Assembly (NCBI GenBank): GCA_937896275.1
Contig: CALBMW010000854.1
Location: 1 to 15,875 of the forward strand
Origin: an uncultured Myxococcales bacterium
Lineage (GTDB): Bacteria > Myxococcota_A > Bradymonadia > UBA7976 > UBA1532
Reading direction: 5' to 3'
Length of the DNA: 15,875 nt
Both the position numbers and the translations under genes were made by a program. Shown piece by piece: positions 1-6,276 of this stretch. The notes beneath the pieces are model-generated. The model was not told where the DNA came from. It worked only from the letters and a program-made list of their open reading frames with translations, and did not search any database. Every line of letters starts with the position of its first letter. Position 1 is the first letter of the stretch.

Positions 1-120
1 GTCCGCAGCCGACTCGTCCGCAGCCTCTTCGCCCGCAGCCGACTCGTCCGCAGCCGACTCGTCCGCAGCCTCTTCGCCCGCAGCCGACTCGTCCGCAGCC
101 TCTTCGCCCGCAGCCTCTTC
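1..120. repeat. Eight tandem 15-bp units (coding)
   Basis: Eight consecutive 15-bp units fill this stretch exactly, in variants such as gtccgcagccgactc and gcccgcagcctcttc. The array continues to the window edge, so the true copy number is unknown. The unit is a multiple of three and reads on the minus strand as the pentapeptide E[ES]AA[DG], so it is an in-frame minisatellite in the TPR protein tail. The variant units alternate in blocks, which suggests duplication of groups of two or three units. Confidence 0.9.
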
Positions 121-1122
121 GCCCTCGGCTTCAGCTTCGTCGAACCCAGCTTCGTCGAACCCAGCCGCGTCGACGGCGACGGCGCCCTCCGAGACGTCCG
201 ATCCGGCCGCGGCGTCAGCGGCCAGCGCGGCGTCCGCGAGGTCCTCGTCCGCGAGGTCCTCGGTCACGACGACCTCGGCCACGACGGCGTCGGCGTACTC
301 GCCCACGACCGTCGCGTCGTCCCCGTCGTCCTCGTCGTCCTCGCCCAACTCGAGGTCGGGCGCCGCGGGCGCGTCGGGGTCGCCGCCCAACTCCACCACG
401 GCGGCGCGCGCCTCCTCGTCGTCCGGCTCGATCGCGAGCAGCTGCTGGAAGGCCTGCAGGGCGAGCTGCGGCTGCTCGAGCTCGAAGAGGAGCAGGTTCC
501 CGAGCTCCCTCAGGAGTTCGGCGCGCCGAGTCGCGTCGGTGGTCGTCTGCAGCTCCAGGTCGAGCAGCTGCGCCACCATCGGCTGGTCGCCCGCCTGACG
601 GTAGATGCGGCGCGCCGCGAAGAGCGCGCGCAGGCAGCCCGGATCGGTCTGGAAGGCGGCCTGGTAGCAGCGCATCGCGCCCTCCAGGTCACCGAGCCGC
701 TCCTCGAACACCTCGCCCATCTCGTAGACGAGCCCCGCCTTGGTCGGCGGGTCCTCGGTACGCTCCGCCTCGGCCTCGGCCACCTCGAGCAGGTTCTCCC
801 AACGCTCGAGCTGCCCCAGCAGGCTGCGCATGCGGGCGAGGATCTGCACCGTGTGGTTGTCGTCCCCGCCGAGCGAGGCGCCGTACAACTCGACCGCCCG
901 CTCCGTGTCATCGAGGCGCTCGTCGGTGATCACCGCGGCCTTCCGGTACCAAGTGGGCCCGTGGGACGGTTCGGCGTCATGCTCTGCGAGGTGGACGTAC
1001 AGGTTGACCAAGGAGGTCCAATCCTGCTGCTCCGTCAACAGCGCCTCGAGCTCCGTGCTCGCGCTACGGTTGGCCGGATCCTGGACCACTGCATCGAAGA
1101 GTTCGCGCATCCGCTCGATCAT
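1..1122 (-). CDS. TPR protein with acidic Ala/Glu repeat tail (C-terminus beyond window)
   Basis: The reading frame starts at an ATG at 1122 with a GAGAGG ribosome site 8 bases upstream and stays open to base 1, so 374 codons are visible and the stop lies outside. Residues of about 30-230 form TPR-like helical pairs, for example 'GDLEGAMRCYQAAFQTDP' and 'FELEQPQLALQAFQQLLA', which implies a protein-protein scaffold. From about residue 254 the chain becomes low-complexity and strongly acidic, then turns into E[ES]AA[DG] pentapeptides. There is no signal peptide or membrane segment at the N-terminus, so it is probably cytoplasmic. It lies downstream of the TPR lipoprotein gene but is separated by 355 bases and a hairpin, so it is probably a separate unit. 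I do not recognise a named family; the tail may precede further domains outside the window. Confidence 0.8.
   Translation of the reverse strand, partial: MIERMRELFDAVVQDPANRSASTELEALLTEQQDWTSLVNLYVHLAEHDAEPSHGPTWYRKAAVITDERLDDTERAVELYGASLGGDDNHTVQILARMRSLLGQLERWENLLEVAEAEAERTEDPPTKAGLVYEMGEVFEERLGDLEGAMRCYQAAFQTDPGCLRALFAARRIYRQAGDQPMVAQLLDLELQTTTDATRRAELLRELGNLLLFELEQPQLALQAFQQLLAIEPDDEEARAAVVELGGDPDAPAAPDLELGEDDEDDGDDATVVGEYADAVVAEVVVTEDLADEDLADAALAADAAAGSDVSEGAVAVDAAGFDEAGFDEAEAEGEEAAGEEAADESAAGEEAADESAADESAAGEEAADESAAD
136..165. repeat. Two identical 15-bp units (coding)
   Basis: The 15-mer ttcgtcgaacccagc occurs twice back to back and encodes AGFDE twice on the minus strand, in the same acidic tail. 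A further 15-mer at 241-255 (gtcctcgtccgcgag) is flanked by partial copies. Both show that the whole tail grew by 15-bp duplications with different seeds. Confidence 0.85.
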
Positions 1123-1265
1123 GAACGTCGCCTCTCAGTCCAAACGCGCAGGCCCCGGAAGCGACTGCTTCATGGGGCTCGCAATGGGGGCTCGAATCGC
1201 CGGGGGTTCTCGAATCGGACGCCGCCGCACGGTCATGACCGCCACCGTCCAGGCCCTGGTCGCAC

Positions 1266-1294
1266 CTTATAACATGGGCTTCCCAGCGCGGGAA
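1266..1294 (-). promoter_or_regulatory. Weak promoter candidate with dyad, for the gene starting at 1122
   Basis: On the minus strand a TATAAG element (1266-1271) is the only AT-rich -10-like hexamer in this gap. No good -35 lies 16-18 bases upstream. Instead the dyad TTCCC-N5-GGGAA (1280-1294) occupies that place, which could be an activator or repressor site. The assignment is tentative. Confidence 0.25.
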
Positions 1295-1396
1295 CACGCC
1301 GCGAAGTCAACGCGCGATGTGGGGTCAGGCGACCCTGTCGCAGACGTTCTCGCGCCTGACGGGTCGCTCGGGGCGCGCACCGAGCGAGGCCGAACC

Positions 1397-1443
1397 GCCC
1401 CCCGCGCACCGGCTCCGCCGGCTGACGCGCCCAGGCGGGGGGC
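1397..1443 (-). terminator. Nested GC-rich hairpin after the TPR lipoprotein gene
   Basis: Perfect 9-bp arms gccccccgc (1397-1405) and gcggggggc (1435-1443) enclose a second hairpin, ccggc/gccgg with a 3-base loop (1409-1421). It begins 34 bases after the stop of the gene ending at 1478. No T-tract follows, so it may be a pause or RNA-stability element or a Rho-assisted terminator rather than a classical intrinsic one. Confidence 0.4.
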
Positions 1444-1477
1444 TCGGTCGGCGCTCGGGGGCGCTGCGCGCCACCGA

Positions 1478-2347
1478 TCATGGAGCGTTCGCCGCAGCCT
1501 CGAGCCGAGAGATCATGTCCTGCGCGATCTGGATCCGAATCGGATCCTCGGCGGCCGTCCGGCGCGACAGGTAGATCTTGAGCTGCGAGATCGCCTTCTG
1601 CTTGTCGTCGTTCGCCGCGTAGGTCATGCCCAGGTTGAACAGCGCCCCGGCGTTGCCCGGGTCGAGCTGCTGGGCCTTCTCGAATTGCTGCACCGCATCG
1701 ACGAAGCGCTTCTGCGCCTGGTACACGAGCCCCAGGTCATGGAAGTTGGCCGCGAACCCGGGGTTGTTCTCGATGCCGTTCCTGAAGACCTGCGCGGCGT
1801 GCGTCATCTGGTCGAAGCGCCGGTAGAGGTTGCCGAGCGCGTTGTAGGCCTCGGGCAGCCGCGGATCGGCCTTGATCGCGTCGACGTAGGCCTCCTGAGC
1901 GCGGTCGTACAGACCCTTGTTCTCGAGCGCGATGCCGAGACGCAGGTAGCTCTCGGCATGATCGGGCTTGAGCTTGATGGCCTTCTCGAGCGCGCCGATC
2001 GCCGACGCCCACTCCTCGCGCCGGCAAAGGGCCGTACCGAGGTGGTAGTGGTATTCGTAGTTGTCTGCGTTGATCTCGATCGCGCGGCTGATGAGCTTCT
2101 GCCCCTCGGCCAGGTGACCGTTCACCTGATACTCGAGCAGCCCCTGGTAGTAGAAGGCTCGGTCGTTGCCCGGATCCTTCTGGCCCGCCATCGCGAAGGC
2201 CTCGATCGCCTCGGGGATCCGATCCCGCTTGTAGTAGCCGATGCCCTTGTTCATCAGGCGGATCGACTCGTTCTGGTCCTGGTTACAGCCGCCCAAGGTC
2301 AGTGGGGCGGCCAAGAACACGGCCATTGCCAGGGCGACTCGAAGCAT
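1478..2347 (-). CDS. TPR outer-membrane-type lipoprotein
   Basis: This is a 289-aa lipoprotein made almost entirely of TPR repeats, so it is most likely a scaffold held at a membrane on the periplasmic side. The start chosen is the ATG at 2347, which gives a short positive N-terminus, a hydrophobic core and the lipobox LGGC with the lipidated Cys at residue 21; the frame runs upstream to 2482 but that extension has no signal-like character. About seven TPRs span residues 28-275, with typical patterns such as 'LGTALCRREEWASAIGALEKA' cut into consecutive 34-residue units. The layout resembles the PilF/Tgl class of TPR lipoproteins that help secretins assemble, but most TPR lipoproteins share it, so no specific role can be given. 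It follows the gltG-like gene after a strong terminator, and its ribosome site is weak. Confidence 0.85.
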   Translation of the reverse strand: MLRVALAMAVFLAAPLTLGGCNQDQNESIRLMNKGIGYYKRDRIPEAIEAFAMAGQKDPGNDRAFYYQGLLEYQVNGHLAEGQKLISRAIEINADNYEYHYHLGTALCRREEWASAIGALEKAIKLKPDHAESYLRLGIALENKGLYDRAQEAYVDAIKADPRLPEAYNALGNLYRRFDQMTHAAQVFRNGIENNPGFAANFHDLGLVYQAQKRFVDAVQQFEKAQQLDPGNAGALFNLGMTYAANDDKQKAISQLKIYLSRRTAAEDPIRIQIAQDMISRLEAAANAP

Positions 2348-2419
2348 GGGTTGTGGCTCACTCGACGTGGGGAGGAGGGCGCCGGCGGCAACCGGCCCCC
2401 GCGATCCAATCCGGCATTC

Positions 2420-2448
2420 GAGGTACCACCGGCCACCCCCCGCGTCAA
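2420..2448 (-). promoter_or_regulatory. Possible promoter of the TPR lipoprotein gene
   Basis: On the minus strand TTGACG (2443-2448) is followed after 17 bases by TACCTC (2420-2425). The -35 is 5/6 to the sigma-70 consensus but the -10 is poor. It lies just beyond the terminator of the preceding gene, where a promoter is expected. Confidence 0.3.
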
Positions 2449-2479
2449 GGCGCGCCCGAGGAGAACCGGTCCCAAACGA

Positions 2480-2515
2480 CACGCGCCCCGCTGGCGATGC
2501 CGAGCGGGGCGCGTG
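2480..2515 (-). terminator. Intrinsic terminator of the gltF-gltG unit
   Basis: A perfect 13-bp stem, cacgcgccccgct (2480-2492) with agcggggcgcgtg (2503-2515), has a 10-base loop that can itself pair ggc/gcc. It begins 15 bases after the stop of the FHA/TonB-like gene. On the minus strand it is followed by TCGTTT, a short T-rich run. It is the strongest hairpin noticed in the window. Confidence 0.75.
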
Positions 2516-2530
2516 CGCGTGCGGTGAGAA

Positions 2531-4336
2531 TCAGCTCGGCTTGAAGATGAACGGGTACTTCACGATGACGATGCCCCCGCCCTTGGGGGCCGGGAAGACC
2601 CAGCGGCGGATCTTGCCGGTGAGGCAATTCTCGACCCCCGGATCCCCCATCGTCGACTCCTCGACGCCGGCCGCGATGACGCTGCCGTTGCCCGAGATGG
2701 TGAACTTCACCGTGATCTTGCCGTTCAGGTCACGCTTGATGTTCAGCTCCTTCTCGTAGCAGTACTTGTACTCGTTGCGGTGCCGCCGGATGACCCGCCG
2801 GATGGTCTCCATGTCGAGCGCGCCGCTCACGATCGGCTTGCCCACCGTGATCTTGGGCACCCGACCTGTCCGCTCGCCCAGCCGGCTCGCCCCGCGGCCG
2901 TAGCCGCTGGTGCCGCCGCCGCCGCGACCCACCGTGCCGACGTTGCCGACGCCGATGGACGACTCGCCGAGGCCACCGCCGCCGCGCCCCACGCCCGCCA
3001 CGCCGAGGCCGCCGAAGCCCTGGGCCTCACCCACCTTGTCGCCGAACATGTTGCCGAGCGCGCTCACAGCGTCGTTCCCGACCGCCCGGTCGCCCTCGCC
3101 CCACACGGCCGCCATCTCGCCTTCGAGGTTGTTGAACGCGGCCTGCGCGGTCTCGACCGCCTCCTGCTTGGCGCGCTCCTTGGCGAGCTTGATCTCCTGC
3201 TGATCGGCTGGCCCTTGGATGGCGAATTTCTTGTCCTTGTCGGGCGAGTCCTTCTTGCCCAGCTTGCCCTCGTCGCCCTTCGCCTTCTCGGCCGCCTTGC
3301 CCTGCTCTTCCTGGATGTCCTTGAAGATATCCAGGATGTCTTCCTGCTTCTCGGTCTCCGGCTTGAGCATGAACTCGACGAAGCGGTCCGACATGTCGAA
3401 CCCATCCATCGAGAGGCTGTCGGCGTCCTCGGGGATGCTCAGCACGATCAGGAAGAACAGCGCGTGCAGCACGGCCGCACCGAACAGGTAGCGCAGGAGC
3501 TGCGGATCGAGTTGCTGGAGGAACGACGCCTTCTGCAAGGGGGGCGCCGCCGGCACCGAGTTCACCAGGACGCTCAGGTCGCCGAACACCAGGCGGCAGC
3601 GCGCCCGCGCGGGCAGCCTCAGCGTGTGACTGCGGGCGACCGAGGACCGCGTGAGCTTGCCGGCGGCCTTGAGCTCGTCGAGCCCGTAGACCTTGCCGTC
3701 CAGCATCACCTCGCCCTGCACGCCGTCCGGTACGTTCACCTGCATGTCGGTGCCGTCGGTCACCGCCAGCGGGTAGGGATCGTCCGACACGAACGAGGCC
3801 TCGACGAACTGGTTGGCCGCGGCCGACTCACCGACCGAGTAGGTGCCGGCCCCGTCGAAGTGCCGCACGTCGATGACCGTGCTGCCCCACATGACCAGCA
3901 CCTCGAGCGCGCGCCGCCCGCCCGAGGACTCCTCTTCGTCGTCGAAGAGGGGCGCGTTCGCCACGACCGGTCGCGAACCCGGCGCCTGCGCCGCCTGCAC
4001 CCCGCCGGCGCTCGGCGCCTCCGCTTGGCCCGCGATGGTGACCACGACGCGCACCGAGCCCAGCTGAATCTGGTCGCCGGTGCGCAGCGCGCGCTTGGTG
4101 ATGGGCTCGCCATTGACGAAGGTGCCGGTCGCGCTGCCCAGGTCGAGGATGACCACGTCCTCGGGCCCGCTGACCTCGACCACCGCGTGCATGCGCGACA
4201 CGGTCTCGTCATCGATGCGAACGTGCGAGGACGACAGCTTCCCGATCTTGATCGTCTGCTCGGTCAGGACCTCGGTCCGGACCAGCTTGTCGCCGTCGTA
4301 GATATCGAATTTGACGGGAGTGTTCGACTGATCCAT
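2531..4336 (-). CDS. gltG: FHA domain / TM / TonB-like (AgmX/PglI C-terminal) protein, GltG-like
   Basis: The 601-aa protein carries three recognisable parts. Residues 22-100 are an FHA phosphothreonine-binding domain, with 'IGKLSSSHVRI', 'SRMH' and 'LDLGSATGTFVNG'. A single membrane segment lies at about 280-301. Residues about 506-601 are the AgmX/PglI-type TonB-like C-terminal domain, with 'IRRVIRRHRNEYKYCYEKEL', 'IRRWVFPAP' and 'YPFIFKP', and paired Cys526 and Cys571. Between them lie a charged Lys/Glu stretch (about 327-400) and a Gly-rich linker with two RGGGG motifs (437-490). This predicts a cytoplasmic FHA sensor and a periplasmic arm reaching toward outer-membrane partners. In Myxococcus, GltG of the gliding complex has this architecture. 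It follows the gltF-like gene by 87 bases and precedes a terminator. The domain calls are firm; the GltG name rests on synteny. Confidence 0.85.
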   Translation of the reverse strand: MDQSNTPVKFDIYDGDKLVRTEVLTEQTIKIGKLSSSHVRIDDETVSRMHAVVEVSGPEDVVILDLGSATGTFVNGEPITKRALRTGDQIQLGSVRVVVTIAGQAEAPSAGGVQAAQAPGSRPVVANAPLFDDEEESSGGRRALEVLVMWGSTVIDVRHFDGAGTYSVGESAAANQFVEASFVSDDPYPLAVTDGTDMQVNVPDGVQGEVMLDGKVYGLDELKAAGKLTRSSVARSHTLRLPARARCRLVFGDLSVLVNSVPAAPPLQKASFLQQLDPQLLRYLFGAAVLHALFFLIVLSIPEDADSLSMDGFDMSDRFVEFMLKPETEKQEDILDIFKDIQEEQGKAAEKAKGDEGKLGKKDSPDKDKKFAIQGPADQQEIKLAKERAKQEAVETAQAAFNNLEGEMAAVWGEGDRAVGNDAVSALGNMFGDKVGEAQGFGGLGVAGVGRGGGGLGESSIGVGNVGTVGRGGGGTSGYGRGASRLGERTGRVPKITVGKPIVSGALDMETIRRVIRRHRNEYKYCYEKELNIKRDLNGKITVKFTISGNGSVIAAGVEESTMGDPGVENCLTGKIRRWVFPAPKGGGIVIVKYPFIFKPS

Positions 4337-4423
4337 ACGCCTGTGTCCAACCTCCCGGTTCTCAGGCCGCCGGGTTTCGGTCCAGCGGGTGATTCCGCCG
4401 GGCTCGCTACGAGACCGATGGCC

Positions 4424-4711
4424 TCAGATGTCCTCGGCCGACTTCAGCATCTCGGGCACGAAGTTCTCGCGGATGCGGATCAAGCTGCTGTGGCGAGCCC
4501 CGGCCCTGCCCTCGAGGTACTCGCCCTCGGGCCGCACGAACGAGCCCTCCACCAAGTCGTCCTCGAAGTCGTACTCCGTGGTCTTCTTGTAGACCACGCC
4601 CGGATTCTCGGGATCCTGCACCAGATCGGCGTCGGCGTCCTGCGCCCAGGCCGTCCCCGCCAGCATCCCGAAGACCACAAGTCCGACCGAGGCGCGCCGC
4701 CAACAACTCAT
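4424..4711 (-). CDS. gltF: Small exported protein, GltF-like
   Basis: This is a 95-aa protein with a clear signal peptide (positive start, hydrophobic core, AWA-Q cleavage at about residues 23/24), so it is predicted to be periplasmic. The ATG at 4711 has GGGAGGAG about 6 bases upstream; the longer frame to 4879 would bury the signal peptide and cross the terminator. The mature part is acidic and ends with 'SSLIRIRENFVPEMLKSAED'. I associate that pattern with the small gliding protein GltF (also CglF) of myxobacteria, from memory only. The position between the TPR lipoprotein and FHA/TonB-like genes is where gltF sits in the Myxococcus glt cluster. Its biochemical role is not evident from sequence. 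A promoter lies directly upstream, so it probably leads a two-gene transcript with gltG. Confidence 0.7.
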   Translation of the reverse strand: MSCWRRASVGLVVFGMLAGTAWAQDADADLVQDPENPGVVYKKTTEYDFEDDLVEGSFVRPEGEYLEGRAGARHSSLIRIRENFVPEMLKSAEDI

Positions 4712-4756
4712 GCTCACTCCTCCCGCCTGGAACGCCCTTGCTCCAGATCGAGGTGC

Positions 4757-4785
4757 AGTATAGCCGGGCCGGCCATGGTGACCAA
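4757..4785 (-). promoter_or_regulatory. Sigma-70-type promoter of gltF-gltG
   Basis: On the minus strand TTGGTC (4780-4785) and TATACT (4757-4762) are separated by exactly 17 bases. The -10 is 5/6 to consensus and the -35 is 3/6. The predicted transcript start is about 39 bases before the gltF ATG. It lies between the terminator of the preceding unit and gltF, which supports a separate transcript. Confidence 0.5.
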
Positions 4786-4829
4786 CCCAACCGCCCCTTC
4801 GACCCGCAGCTTCGCCTGAAGTTCCCGGC

Positions 4830-4849
4830 CGGTGCAAAAAAGCGCACCG
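4830..4849 (-). other. Hairpin with a T-rich loop between gltE and gltF
   Basis: The arms cggtgc (4830-4835) and gcaccg (4844-4849) enclose the loop aaaaaagc, which reads GCTTTTTT on the minus strand. An A6 run in so GC-rich a region stands out. It follows the gltE terminator and could be a backup termination signal or part of the upstream region of the gltF promoter. Confidence 0.35.
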
Positions 4850-4858
4850 ACCGCGGAG

Positions 4859-4882
4859 AAAAAGACCCGCGCCGAGCACGGT
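4859..4882 (-). terminator. Intrinsic terminator after gltE
   Basis: On the minus strand ACCGTGC pairs with GCGCGGGT (one G bulge, one G-T pair) around the loop TCG, and is followed by CTTTTT. The hairpin starts 5 bases after the gltE stop. The stem is modest, but its position and the T-tract fit termination of the three-gene unit. Confidence 0.55.
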
Positions 4883-4887
4883 GATCG

Positions 4888-6276
4888 TCAGCCCTCGCCG
4901 CCTTGATCCGCCGCCGGCGCGTCGCCGCCAGCGGGGGCGGCGCCCTCGGCGGGCGGCGCGGCCTCGGCCGGAGCCGGAGGCGGCGCGTTCTTCTGCATCT
5001 CCTCCATCTCCTTGAGGTTCTGGATCTGGATGCGGACCGCCTGAATCCGTTGCGTCACGTCCTTGCGCAGCGCGGCGTCGCGACTCTCGTAGCGCAGCAC
5101 GAGCTCGTACTCGGACAAGGCCTGATCGAGCTTCTGCGTGTACTCCTGGTAGAGCACGCCCAGGTTGTAGTGGGCCCCGACGTGGCCGTCCTGGATTTCG
5201 ATCACCTTCTTGTAGCCCGCCTCGGCCTCGTCGAAGCGCTCGAGGCCACGCGCGGCGACGGCGCGCGACAGGATCGCCGTGGCGTTCTTCGGCTCCTCCT
5301 TCAACGCCGCGTCGAAGTGCCGGATGGCGCTCTCGTAGTCGCGGTAGCTGAAGGTGATGGCGCCGATGTTCATGTGCGCCGGCACGTAGGTCGGGTTGGC
5401 CGCGACCGCCTGCTCGAAGGAGCTCAGCGCCCGGGTCACGTCATCGAGCTTGAGGTAGACCAGGCCCAGGGTGTTGTGGATGCCGAAGGCCTTCTCGTCG
5501 ATCTTGATGCCCGTGAAGCAGACCAGCTTGGCCAACTCGAAGCGGCCCAGGTCGTAGTAGACCTTGGCCAGCACCTCGTAGGCGTCCACGTTCTGCGAGT
5601 CTTCCTTCAGCGCGGTCCGCACCCGCTTGACCGCCTCGGCCCACTGCTTCTGCTTGCGGCTCTCGAGCGCCAGGTTCAGGTTCGCCGGCCCGTTGAGTGG
5701 TTCGACGTTCAAGGCCTGCGTGTAGGCGCCCACCGCCTCGCCGTGGCGGCCCTCACGATCGAGGAGCACGCCCAGGTTGTTGAGCCCCGATCCACAGCCC
5801 TTTTCGGCCGCCTTCTGATACCACGTGCGCGCGTCGTCGAGCTTGCCCTGGCGTTCGTGAAGCAACCCGATGTTGAAGTAGGCCGCGCACAGATCAGGCG
5901 CCTGCTCGGCGACGTCCTCGAGCAGCTCGATGGCGCGACTCGCGTTGCTGCCCTGGGCCTGGGACGCCGCGGCGAAGAGCGCCGCGGTCTCCTTCTTCAC
6001 CACCGGCTGAGGGGGCGCCTCGTCGCCGGCACCGCCCTGCCCGCTCATGCCACCGCCGCCGCCGTGATCGTCGGGGTTGGGCGTCGGGGTGCCACCGCAG
6101 CCCAGGGTCAGCCCGCCCGCGAGGAGAGCGATCGCCCAGCCCAGCAGCGCCGTCGACCAGCCCAGCGGCGCCATCGACCAGCCCAGCGGCGCCATCGACC
6201 AGCCCAACGTCGCCGTCGACCCATCCTGTGCGGGGCGCGCGCTGCGCTGCCGCATGTTGCCTGCGCTCCGAGTCAC
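4888..6276 (-). CDS. gltE: TPR lipoprotein, GltE/AglT-like
   Basis: The 462-aa protein is predicted to be a lipoprotein with about nine TPRs (residues 98-405), a short coiled stretch (405-428) and a Pro/Ala-rich tail. The lipobox is LTLGC with Cys60, followed by a Gly/Pro/Asp-rich spacer. The GTG at 6276 was chosen because it overlaps the upstream stop as GTGA and has AGGAGG 7 bases upstream. That makes an unusually long signal region, because four 7-residue repeats (LGWSMAP type) fill residues 19-47. Translation from an internal ATG in the repeats would give a more ordinary leader, so the true start is uncertain. In Myxococcus, GltE (AglT) is the TPR lipoprotein of the gliding complex, encoded after the large TPR protein as here. 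The TPR lipoprotein call is firm; the GltE name is inferred from order and size. Confidence 0.8.
   Translation of the reverse strand: MTRSAGNMRQRSARPAQDGSTATLGWSMAPLGWSMAPLGWSTALLGWAIALLAGGLTLGCGGTPTPNPDDHGGGGGMSGQGGAGDEAPPQPVVKKETAALFAAASQAQGSNASRAIELLEDVAEQAPDLCAAYFNIGLLHERQGKLDDARTWYQKAAEKGCGSGLNNLGVLLDREGRHGEAVGAYTQALNVEPLNGPANLNLALESRKQKQWAEAVKRVRTALKEDSQNVDAYEVLAKVYYDLGRFELAKLVCFTGIKIDEKAFGIHNTLGLVYLKLDDVTRALSSFEQAVAANPTYVPAHMNIGAITFSYRDYESAIRHFDAALKEEPKNATAILSRAVAARGLERFDEAEAGYKKVIEIQDGHVGAHYNLGVLYQEYTQKLDQALSEYELVLRYESRDAALRKDVTQRIQAVRIQIQNLKEMEEMQKNAPPPAPAEAAPPAEGAAPAGGDAPAADQGGEG
6137..6220. repeat. Four tandem 21-bp units in the lipoprotein signal region
   Basis: Four adjacent 21-bp units of the type cagcccagcggcgccatcga plus c lie at 6137-6157, 6158-6178, 6179-6199 and 6200-6220. 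The middle two are identical. They encode a heptapeptide repeat (LGW-S-M/T-A-P/L type) in the leader of the gltE-like gene. The length is a multiple of three, so copy-number change would lengthen or shorten the leader without a frameshift. Confidence 0.9.

Larger units (their letters stand above)
1123..1477. other. 355-bp intergenic region between two TPR genes
   Basis: No convincing gene was found here; short frames lack ribosome sites or family features. It holds a GC-rich nested hairpin downstream of the TPR lipoprotein gene (1397-1443), a 5-bp dyad at 1280-1294 beside a TATAAG-like element, and the ribosome site of the gene starting at 1122. The minus-strand leader from the putative TATAAG to the start codon would be about 140 bases. 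Confidence 0.6.

Noticed and set aside
1..120. A CRISPR-like array
   Set aside because: The 15-bp units are adjacent with no spacers and keep the reading frame, so they are coding repeats.
2348..2482. Upstream extension of the TPR lipoprotein to 2482
   Set aside because: It would bury the lipobox signal and begin inside the terminator hairpin of the preceding gene.
2531..4336. Identification of the FHA/TonB-like protein as GltJ/AgmX
   Set aside because: GltJ has zinc-ribbon and GYF-type N-terminal parts; this protein has an FHA domain, which fits GltG.
4712..4879. Upstream extension of the GltF-like gene to 4879
   Set aside because: It crosses a terminator and promoter and places the signal peptide internally; the ATG at 4711 has a strong ribosome site.
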